From positions 1 to 21,283 of the forward strand of contig LCLH01000016.1 of assembly GCA_001001925.1 (NCBI GenBank): 21,283 nt of DNA, in the 5' to 3' direction. The position numbers and the translations under genes were made by a program. The notes under the pieces were generated by a model. That model was not told the origin of the DNA. It saw nothing but the letters and a program-made list of their open reading frames with translations, and searched no databases. The stretch comes from Candidatus Magasanikbacteria bacterium GW2011_GWC2_45_8 (GTDB taxonomy: Bacteria > Patescibacteriota > Patescibacteriia > Magasanikbacterales > UBA10146). How positions within the stretch are numbered: position 1 is the first letter of the stretch; each line of letters begins with the position of its first letter. Below are positions 14,338 through 20,677 of the stretch, piece by piece.

Positions 14338-14692
14338 TTATGTCGCGGTCGCGTTTACTAAATTGTCTATCACAAATTTGGCAATGGCGTACGCGGACAA
14401 TATAATCGCCAAACCAATCACGCCGGCCATAATGCGTTTTTTTGCTTCTCCTGTCTTTTCTTCATTTCCTCCGGCATGCCACAATACCCAGTAAACTTAA
14501 AGCTACATTAATGATGTTGCCCACTGTTACGCGGATATCTTTTTGCCCCAACCCGGTATACACGCCGTAATTTACGCCCAACGCGTCGCCTTGTGTGATG
14601 TTTGGCACTGGGTCAACAGCAAGCACCGGCGCCATCATCAAAAGAGATAGAGCTCCCGCGCCGAGTATTGCAGTGATTTTTCTTATATTCAT
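14338..14692 (-). pseudogene. VirB2/TrbC-like pilin, frameshifted and lacking part of helix 1 (pilin 4)
   Basis: From ATG 14692 the frame gives a signal peptide (ending PVLAV), an ectodomain ending YTGLGQKDIRVTVGNIINVAL, and SLLGIVA, then goes out of frame (CRRK, stop at 14462). In another frame the sequence resumes as GGNEEKTGEAKKRIMAG, IGLAIILSAYAIAKFVI and ends at TAA 14338-14340. The lost piece corresponds to the end of helix 1, as in pilin 5, but its size here is not a multiple of three. It is the closest paralogue of pilin 5: the two share YTGLGQKDIR-x-TVGNIINVAL and a 99-bp exact repeat. If assembled correctly it is dead; if not, the true gene should have about 15 more residues. Confidence 0.75.
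14378..14476. repeat. 99-bp exact repeat, copy B (within pilin 4)
   Basis: Identical to 13963-14061. The base before it already differs (T versus C). The right end coincides with the deletion point: copy A continues GCCACAATGCC, copy B continues TGCCACAATACC. Confidence 0.9.
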
Positions 14693-14754
14693 AGAGAGTA
14701 AAAATAAGTAATAAATTTCTCAAACGAAATATACAAATTTTGGCAACAACTCCC

Positions 14755-15123
14755 TTACAACTTCCCGGCCAGCGCGTCAAAAACAAACTTGAGCAAGATA
14801 TAACTGGTTAAAATTACGATAATGCCTATGCCTGACCACATAAACACATCTCGCCCCTTCTTTATTTTATCAGGACTGCCGCCAGAGGTCAACCACAGAA
14901 AGCCGCCGTAAACAAACATAATAAGCGCAATAGAACCGATTATCCCCAGCACCGGCTTGACCACACGATCCCCCACAATAACAAAGATGTCTGTTGTGCC
15001 CAATGGATTGGGCAAATCAACGGTTGCCGGAGCGGCGGCGTTGACCCCAACAGACAAACCAAAAAACAAAACACTAATAATTGCGCTCAAAATATATTTT
15101 TTTGCTCTCCATAGGTACTTCAT
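14755..15123 (-). CDS. VirB2/TrbC-like two-helix pilin subunit (pilin 3)
   Basis: 122 residues from ATG 15123 (MKYLWRAKKYILSAI), one base after the stop of pilin 2; the upstream in-frame codons overlap that gene. Signal peptide ends GVNAA (about 1-30). A very short ectodomain of about 15 residues (PATVDLPNPLGTTD) is followed by VKPVLGIIGSIALIMFVYGGFLWLTSGG, loop SPDKIKKGRDVFMW and IGIIVILTSYILLKFVFDAL. This GG-S-P-D-K-I-K-K-G-R loop resembles pilin 1 (AERVKKGRD). It has the smallest ectodomain of the array and is closest to a plain VirB2. Confidence 0.82.
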   Translation of the reverse strand: MKYLWRAKKYILSAIISVLFFGLSVGVNAAAPATVDLPNPLGTTDIFVIVGDRVVKPVLGIIGSIALIMFVYGGFLWLTSGGSPDKIKKGRDVFMWSGIGIIVILTSYILLKFVFDALAGKL

Positions 15124-15124
15124 A

Positions 15125-16099
15125 TTATTGCAATGCTGAAAAAACAAATGTTATCAAAATATAGCTCGCAAAAATTACCACGAGCCCCAACACTGTCCAC
15201 ATCATAATCTTTGCCGAGCTCCGCGTGCGTTCTTCATTGCCTGCCGCGGTCATCCACATAATGCCCGCGTAAATAAAAAGCACGAGCGCAATGGTTCCCA
15301 CAACAGACAGAGAGGACTTGATGATGATGCCTATAAAACTTTGAACCGTATATTTGCCAAATGGGTCTATTAAATCTCCGATAATAAAATTACCACCCCC
15401 GACAGGTTTTTTGGTAGGCAAGACACCCGAGCCTGTGCCGGTGCCGGTGCCTGTTTTCTTCTTTGCACCGATTTTTTTACAATCACTCACCGCACTGCAC
15501 GCACCCTTCTGACGAAAGGCATAATTTTCGTCGCCTCCCAGTTCTGTCGCACATTTTGCGTTAACCTCTTCTTTATTAGCAAAATTCGCTTGTATTTCTG
15601 CACACGCTACTTCACTTTTCTTGTCTTTTGGAGGAATACAACACACGGTACTTTCCGCTTCTTTTGCCTCTGCAAGGTACTTTGTTAATGTGGCTTCACA
15701 CGCATCCTTGGACGACCACCACATTACGTCGCATTTATACCCGTCACTCGGAGCTTTTTTTGTTATATTCCACCAGCTGTAATCTTCCATTATGCATTGC
15801 GCATCCACGGGATTAGTGGTGTCATAACATAAAATGTACTCAACCTCCTTTGGGGCGCCTATACCTTCCTTGCAGAGGGCTAACGTAGCATACCCGTCAA
15901 CACAATAGTCCCATAATGGCGCAGCGCCAAAACCTTTTTCATCTTTTGTACTTGTTTCGATACATTTCCTTTTCCCCGACGCCACCCCCTCGCACGAGGA
16001 ATACTCATCTCCCGCCTGTGTGAAATTCTTTGGAAACAAAAGACTTCCCCCTGCCACTATTACCACTATGCACATTATTGCGTGACGAAATAATTTCAT
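15125..16099 (-). CDS. VirB2/TrbC-like protein with large Cys-rich ectodomain (pilin 2)
   Basis: 324 residues, ATG 16099. Signal peptide about 1-29 (ending FTQAG). An ectodomain of about 175 residues holds around fourteen cysteines spaced through it (SSCEGV, KCIET, DYCVDG, VCCIPP, VACAEI, KCATEL, SDCKKI), likely several disulfides. A low-complexity linker of alternating Thr and Gly (TGTGTGTGSG, from a GTGCCG-type repeat near 15434-15456) leads to a Gly-rich stretch, then the hairpin VGTIALVLFIYAGIMWMTAAGNEERTRSSAKIMM in parts, and helix 2 LGLVVIFASYILITFVF. The head is unlike any family I can name. It is probably an outward-facing binding or capping domain carried on the same membrane core as the small pilins. 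Confidence 0.78.
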   Translation of the reverse strand: MKLFRHAIMCIVVIVAGGSLLFPKNFTQAGDEYSSCEGVASGKRKCIETSTKDEKGFGAAPLWDYCVDGYATLALCKEGIGAPKEVEYILCYDTTNPVDAQCIMEDYSWWNITKKAPSDGYKCDVMWWSSKDACEATLTKYLAEAKEAESTVCCIPPKDKKSEVACAEIQANFANKEEVNAKCATELGGDENYAFRQKGACSAVSDCKKIGAKKKTGTGTGTGSGVLPTKKPVGGGNFIIGDLIDPFGKYTVQSFIGIIIKSSLSVVGTIALVLFIYAGIMWMTAAGNEERTRSSAKIMMWTVLGLVVIFASYILITFVFSALQ

Positions 16100-16102
16100 A
16101 AA

Positions 16103-16891
16103 TCACTTTGCCTTTGTTGTTGAATCCGGCAATGTTACTTGTAACGAATTAGCTTTGTTCTGATACTCTGCAGGCACCAAGCCTTGAATCACAAACCGTA
16201 CCAACATTTGCGCGCCAAATACAATAAGAATGCCTATAATCGCGCCCATAATGACGTCCCGACCCTTTTTGACGCGTTCCGCCTCGCCAGCTGAAATTAG
16301 CAACATAACTCCGCCATAAATGAAGAAAAGAAACGCCACCGCTCCGATAATTGCCAATATACCATTTGCATAATTCACAAAAAGGGAAATAAATGCGCCC
16401 ACGTCGCGGCATCCATGCCCCGGGCCTTGGCCTTCGTCAGTAGCACATTCCGGCAAAAATAAGCTCCCTCCTTCTTTTGGAGTGCCTTTTGGGTTTCCAA
16501 GATTGGTAGGACCTCCCCACACATCTGTTTTGGGCTTGGTAGTTGCCGGCGTAGACGCTGAAGAGGAAGGTTTTTTTGGAGCAGAAGTGCCACTAGGCTT
16601 GGAGGAACCTTTGGAGGAACCTTTTGATGGTAGTTGGCAAACTTTTTTTGTTGTATTACAGCTTGCTGTAGGAGCCCACTCAACCCCTTTACAATTTTCA
16701 CTGTCTCCCATCTTATCACAAGCGCAAAAATCCATTACATCCATATCCTTGCAATCTTTACCTGTGCTAGTTAGTATTTGACAACATCCAACCGCCAAAG
16801 CGTCGTTGGAAGGCAAGAAAAAAATTCCGCCGATTATAAAACCTAAAACAACTCCTCCTGTCAAAAAAAATTGTTTTGCCGCAACACTCAT
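16103..16891 (-). CDS. VirB2/TrbC-like protein with Cys-rich head and Ser/Lys/Pro linker (pilin 1)
   Basis: 262 residues, ATG 16891, the first pilin gene after the lipoprotein (9-nt gap). Signal peptide ends ALAVG (about 1-34), then GCCQILTSTGKDC, DFCACDKMG, ENCKG, SCNTT and VCQLP, eight to nine cysteines within 55 residues. A flexible linker rich in Ser, Lys, Thr and Pro (KGSSKGSSKPSG... to about 125) follows, then a second short Cys pair (PECATD, HGCRD). The hairpin is IIGAVAFLFFIYGGVMLLIS, loop AGEAERVKKGRDVIMG, helix 2 IGILIVFGAQMLVRFVI, with a tail of about 25 polar residues. The linker could be glycosylated or wall-spanning. Intact. Confidence 0.8.
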   Translation of the reverse strand: MSVAAKQFFLTGGVVLGFIIGGIFFLPSNDALAVGCCQILTSTGKDCKDMDVMDFCACDKMGDSENCKGVEWAPTASCNTTKKVCQLPSKGSSKGSSKPSGTSAPKKPSSSASTPATTKPKTDVWGGPTNLGNPKGTPKEGGSLFLPECATDEGQGPGHGCRDVGAFISLFVNYANGILAIIGAVAFLFFIYGGVMLLISAGEAERVKKGRDVIMGAIIGILIVFGAQMLVRFVIQGLVPAEYQNKANSLQVTLPDSTTKAK

Positions 16892-16900
16892 AAAAAATAG

Positions 16901-18298
16901 TTAAGGTCCTATGACTGTCTGCCCCACGCGCGTAGAAGCCTGCTGAAGCGCTTTTTTATAGGCTTCCGTGTCGTTTAATGCTGTTTCATTTGTTACCCCA
17001 TCAATCATCTGCAAAAAAGAAGTCTCCGCCGCGTTTGCGTCCCTCCCTTTGTACCAACTCTTGGCAGTTAAGGCGCTTTGAGCAAACGGACCAATAACAG
17101 GATCATCTTTTTGACCGGCGATAAGTTCACGCAACGCGGCCGGCTTCTTAGTCTTATTTAAATAGCTCTGAATTTGTTTAGCACTTGCGGCAAATTGTAT
17201 AAAATCCCATGACTCGTCTTGATGCGCGCTCTTCTTTGAAACAGTCTCAACCCAATAATTGGCGAGGTTAATCGGCGCGTCAGGGTTGAGCTGGGGTATT
17301 GGCACAACGGAATAGTTCAGCTTGGGAGCGCGTGCTTCTACCAGCGGGATATTGTAAGAATACCCAAAGAAAAATCCCGCGAGCCCTCGCGTGAACGCGT
17401 CCAAAGAATTGGGCATAGTTTTGTTCCATGTGTAGCCTTTCTTGGTGGTATTAGCAAAATCAGTGTAAAAACGCAATGCTTGTTCCCCCGGGCCAATTTC
17501 TTGGTTGTAATTTTGAGGAATTGCGTGGAACTCCGGCGTGCCGTCGTCCAGAGCCATTGTTGTGCCTCCTTGCATCATCAACACCGACAAAATATCAAAG
17601 GCGCGAGACACATTCGTGCTACCGCCTATCCCCGCCCCCGCTTGGATAATTTTATTATCTGCGCTGATCTTGGTCATTGCAATCACGTCATTCAAAAATT
17701 CATCCCATGTTTTTGGCGGTGTGCCAATCCCCGCTTTATCCAACATGTCTTTGTTATAGAACAACGCGAGCGTGTCAACAGCAAACGGCACTCCCCAAAT
17801 TTTTTCTTCACTTGTCGTGGCATCACGGCGCGCCACATCCCCCGCCACCACTCCAACAAAATTATCTTTTATTTGTTTGATTGTGAGTGAGGGAATATTT
17901 TTTGTGGTAACAACCAACTGCTTACTGACCGTGCCTTCTATGCTCTGAAAGGTGGATTTTACCGAAGCCGGCAAAGGAGCTATTTTACTTTGATATTTTC
18001 CAACCCATGTATTTTGAATTGAAAACATATCCGGACCGCGGTCTTCCGCGAGGGCGTTGATCAATTCTTTTTCAAACTCATCAGGCAATAATTTGCGATA
18101 GGTGATGGTAACCTGCGGATGAAGCTGATGATACGCGTTTATTATCTCCGTCATGCTGTCTGAATCGTCAAAAACACGCCAGTAAGTGAGTTCCACCGGC
18201 TTAATAGCGTCTTGTTGCGTTTTAGACAAACCCTTGCACCCCAGACCGGAGGTGAGCAGAAAGATGATGATAAAAGAAAAAATAACCGAGCGCCGCAT
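16901..18298 (-). CDS. Extracellular solute-binding lipoprotein (family 1, sugar-binding type)
   Basis: 465 residues from ATG 18298 (MRRSVIFSFIIIFLLTSGLGC); the frame runs further upstream into galU, but this start gives a clean lipoprotein signal with the lipobox Cys. The mature part matches MalE-like binding proteins: ELTYWRVFDDSDSM near the start, ITYRKLLPDEFEKELINALAE in parts, DMFSIQNTW, then WGVPFAVDTLALFYNKDMLDKAGI in parts and PKTWDEFL, and the C-terminal AARxL-like region. It should bind a sugar or glycan outside the cell, tethered by lipid. No ABC permease or ATPase gene is adjacent. It starts 1 nt beyond the galU stop and precedes the pilin array by 9 nt. Confidence 0.87.
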   Translation of the reverse strand: MRRSVIFSFIIIFLLTSGLGCKGLSKTQQDAIKPVELTYWRVFDDSDSMTEIINAYHQLHPQVTITYRKLLPDEFEKELINALAEDRGPDMFSIQNTWVGKYQSKIAPLPASVKSTFQSIEGTVSKQLVVTTKNIPSLTIKQIKDNFVGVVAGDVARRDATTSEEKIWGVPFAVDTLALFYNKDMLDKAGIGTPPKTWDEFLNDVIAMTKISADNKIIQAGAGIGGSTNVSRAFDILSVLMMQGGTTMALDDGTPEFHAIPQNYNQEIGPGEQALRFYTDFANTTKKGYTWNKTMPNSLDAFTRGLAGFFFGYSYNIPLVEARAPKLNYSVVPIPQLNPDAPINLANYWVETVSKKSAHQDESWDFIQFAASAKQIQSYLNKTKKPAALRELIAGQKDDPVIGPFAQSALTAKSWYKGRDANAAETSFLQMIDGVTNETALNDTEAYKKALQQASTRVGQTVIGP

Positions 18299-18299
18299 A

Positions 18300-19193
18300 T
18301 TATATTTTAAGTAATCGCAAATAATTTTTGATACCTTTTTTGAGGTCCGGATGACGAAGCGCAAAATCAACCTGCGCCTTGATGTATTCCAATTTATTCC
18401 CGGTGTCATAGTAGCGTCCGTCTTGTATCTCTGCCGCGTACATTGGGTAGCCTGATTTCATGAGTTGCATAATAGCGTCCACGAGCCAAATTTCTCCGCC
18501 TCGTCCGGGTGCCAGTTCCTGCAAGTAAGGAAAAATTTTGCCCGGTAAAATATACGCGCCATGCGTTGCGAGGTTAGACGGAGCTGATTTGGGATCCGGT
18601 TTTTCTACAATTGACTTGATGCGAAATACACTTTTTTCCCCTTTAATCTTTTCCACATCCGCAATGCCGTAACGTGAAACGTCTGCGCGATTCTTTATGC
18701 GCACCGCGGAAATGACTCCTCCACCGTATTTTTCATAGACTTTCATCATTTGTGAAAGCCGTCCTGGTTCCGCGTATATGAGTTCATCACCCCAAAGCAC
18801 CACAAAATCTTCACTCTTGTCTATAAGATGTCGCGCGCAATACACCGGCGTGCCGTTACCGTAGGGGCCTTTTTGGCGCACATAGACAAAATTGGCCATT
18901 TCCGCAATATGTTGAATCTCTCGTAACTGCTTGATTTTGTCATCTGCCTTTAACCGCGCTTCCAACTCAAAAGAATGATCAAAATGATCTTCTATGGAGC
19001 GTTTGTTGTAGCCTGTTATGATGATAATATCCGTAATGCCGGCCGCTACTGCCTCTTCTACCACATATTGAATAATCGGCTTGTCTATAAGCGGAAGCAT
19101 TTCTTTAGGCATTGCTTTGGTGGCAGGCAAAAAACGCGTGCCCAAACCCGCCGCAGGTATGATTGCTTTGGTTATTCTTCTTTTTTCAGTCAT
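18300..19193 (-). CDS. galU: UTP-glucose-1-phosphate uridylyltransferase
   Basis: 297 residues, the normal length for GalU. It makes UDP-glucose from UTP and glucose-1-phosphate in the cytoplasm. The nucleotide-binding signature KAIIPAAGLGTRFLPATKA is followed by the catalytic-lysine region PKEMLPLIDKPIIQYVVEEA in parts, VLWGDEL, GGGVISAVR, IVEKPDP and the C-terminal DTGNKLEYIKA. Product UDP-glucose is the likely donor for the GT28-like enzyme at 6798 and for surface glycans. It is the first gene of the run that continues through the lipoprotein into the pilin array, and starts about 10 nt after a predicted transcription start. Confidence 0.95.
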   Translation of the reverse strand: MTEKRRITKAIIPAAGLGTRFLPATKAMPKEMLPLIDKPIIQYVVEEAVAAGITDIIIITGYNKRSIEDHFDHSFELEARLKADDKIKQLREIQHIAEMANFVYVRQKGPYGNGTPVYCARHLIDKSEDFVVLWGDELIYAEPGRLSQMMKVYEKYGGGVISAVRIKNRADVSRYGIADVEKIKGEKSVFRIKSIVEKPDPKSAPSNLATHGAYILPGKIFPYLQELAPGRGGEIWLVDAIMQLMKSGYPMYAAEIQDGRYYDTGNKLEYIKAQVDFALRHPDLKKGIKNYLRLLKI

Positions 19194-19209
19194 AGTTTAT
19201 GTTGTGGAT

Positions 19210-19218
19210 AGTATAGCA
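19210..19218 (-). promoter_or_regulatory. Extended -10 promoter before galU
   Basis: On the minus strand TGCTATACT ends 16 nt before ATG 19193. No good -35 at 17 nt. The expected leader is about 10 nt. It sits in the 47-nt gap between the transglycosylase gene and galU and is the only promoter candidate seen before the galU-lipoprotein-pilin run. Confidence 0.6.
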
Positions 19219-19240
19219 CAAGTTTAGAGAAAAATGAACA

Positions 19241-20677
19241 TTATGACGGAAAGTCGCTTGGTTTGGCTCCGGTATTAAAAGGACATTGCGATGTGTCTTT
19301 AGCTCCTGTTAAATTTTGAACTCCCATGCCACGCATCATATTGACCGTCTTGACGCCATTGGCATAACTGGCGGCTTTAAAAATTTCCGGATGAGCTTCC
19401 CAATTTTTTGTATCGCACCCATAATTTCTAATGGCCTTGCGCAACGCACCCGGACCGCTTCCGTTATTGAATAACAACATGTGTAGTTTATCGTTTGCGC
19501 TCGCGCTTCCGCACGTGCCGTTGATGCTGTTAAGCGCCATCTTAAAATGACCTTGCGTAACAATAGCCGCGCTCACCGCGGGGTTGGTAAGCCCGGGGTT
19601 GCTGCAATATCCGTCCCATCCTACTTTTTGTAAAATTTTAGGACAGTAGCCTTTCAATACTTGAAAAAGACCTGTCGCGGAAGATTTGGAACTTTTGGCC
19701 GCGGGGTTCAATCTAGATTCATGAAATGCAAGCACCTTGTATACGCGCCAATCCATGCCAATGCATCCGGCAAATTTTTGAAATAACGTATCATAGGTGG
19801 TGTTGCTTAATGCTTTTGGCGTGCCGATCAACTCCCCGCGCGTGGGAAACTCCGCGTCCTCAAATGGAACATTTTCAACAACAGGAATGCGCAATGATTG
19901 AAATCGCACTAAATCCGGATTGATGATATACAACACCAAATACGAAACAATCACCAAGGCCAATCCAACAAGCGCCCCTTCAATACGCTCAAGAGCACTC
20001 GCTCGTTGCGATGAATTGCCTCCTGCCGCGATCCATTGAAAGCCACCAATCATAATCATCACCGCGGAGATAATCCCCGCAATGGAAATTAAAAAACGAT
20101 ATAGCGCCGCCAAATATTCTCCCAAAAATGAGATATACACTACCTTGACGTCATCTTCTTGTTGTGGCGTGGGTGAGGAAAAACCTTTGAATCCCGGAAT
20201 GTTAATTGCTAAAGAAGGTGCCACAGGTTTCCATTCAATTTTTTTTGCAATGTCACCCGAGTCATCCGGCTTATAGCCTTTCGGAATTTTCCACACGCAC
20301 TGATCCGTTGAAAAATTATTTTTAATAAAATAACTGGAAAGCACGGAACAATCGTTTTGAGAAGGAGTACGCCTATTACTGATAGAACCAAGACCATCTT
20401 GCAATTTGCAGGTGCACAGGCTCCATGTGTCAGATTTATTTATTTCAACGCACGAGCTGAAAATTTTTACCTGATCTCCTGTGAGATTGCGCAGTTTTGC
20501 GACTGACAAGCTATTTACACCACTGCAATCCAAAGATGCTGCCGACATCTTAACGTTTATACCGTCTGAAAGCGTGCATTGGCAGTAACCAAAATCAGCC
20601 CTCGCGGGAAAAGGCGTAAAAATTAAAAGTACAAAAAATGGCAAAAAAAATTTAAAAACGCGCGGCATACTGCTCAT
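19241..20677 (-). CDS. VirB2-like hairpin fused to a lytic transglycosylase, with duplicated Cys module
   Basis: 478 residues, ATG 20677. Order: signal peptide (about 1-27, ending PARAD); two tandem four-Cys modules (YCQCTLSDG ... Cys51 ... Cys76, and LCTCKLQDG ... Cys110 ... Cys127); a Pro-rich spacer; a VirB2/TrbC-like hairpin (about 185-255) with MIMIGGFQWIAAGGNSSQ and GLALVIVSYLVLYII; then a soluble SLT/lysozyme-like domain (about 290-460) with the catalytic Glu in AFHESRLNP (Glu320) and SATGLFQV. Further cysteines (Cys305, 345, 358, 389, 421, 465) may form disulfides. It should cleave peptidoglycan outside the membrane, anchored by the same core as the pilins: a VirB1-like enzyme joined to a VirB2-like segment. 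It overlaps the upstream gene by ATGA, so the two are coupled. Confidence 0.85.
   Translation of the reverse strand: MSSMPRVFKFFLPFFVLLIFTPFPARADFGYCQCTLSDGINVKMSAASLDCSGVNSLSVAKLRNLTGDQVKIFSSCVEINKSDTWSLCTCKLQDGLGSISNRRTPSQNDCSVLSSYFIKNNFSTDQCVWKIPKGYKPDDSGDIAKKIEWKPVAPSLAINIPGFKGFSSPTPQQEDDVKVVYISFLGEYLAALYRFLISIAGIISAVMIMIGGFQWIAAGGNSSQRASALERIEGALVGLALVIVSYLVLYIINPDLVRFQSLRIPVVENVPFEDAEFPTRGELIGTPKALSNTTYDTLFQKFAGCIGMDWRVYKVLAFHESRLNPAAKSSKSSATGLFQVLKGYCPKILQKVGWDGYCSNPGLTNPAVSAAIVTQGHFKMALNSINGTCGSASANDKLHMLLFNNGSGPGALRKAIRNYGCDTKNWEAHPEIFKAASYANGVKTVNMMRGMGVQNLTGAKDTSQCPFNTGAKPSDFPS

Noticed and set aside
14462..14692. Programmed frameshifting in pilin 4
   Set aside because: Restoring the frame still leaves about 15 residues missing compared with paralogues, and no slippery run lies at the junction, so a deletion fits better.
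18299..18409. Longer N-terminus for the solute-binding lipoprotein
   Set aside because: The extension lies inside galU in another frame and would bury the lipoprotein signal; ATG 18298 gives a clean signal and lipobox.
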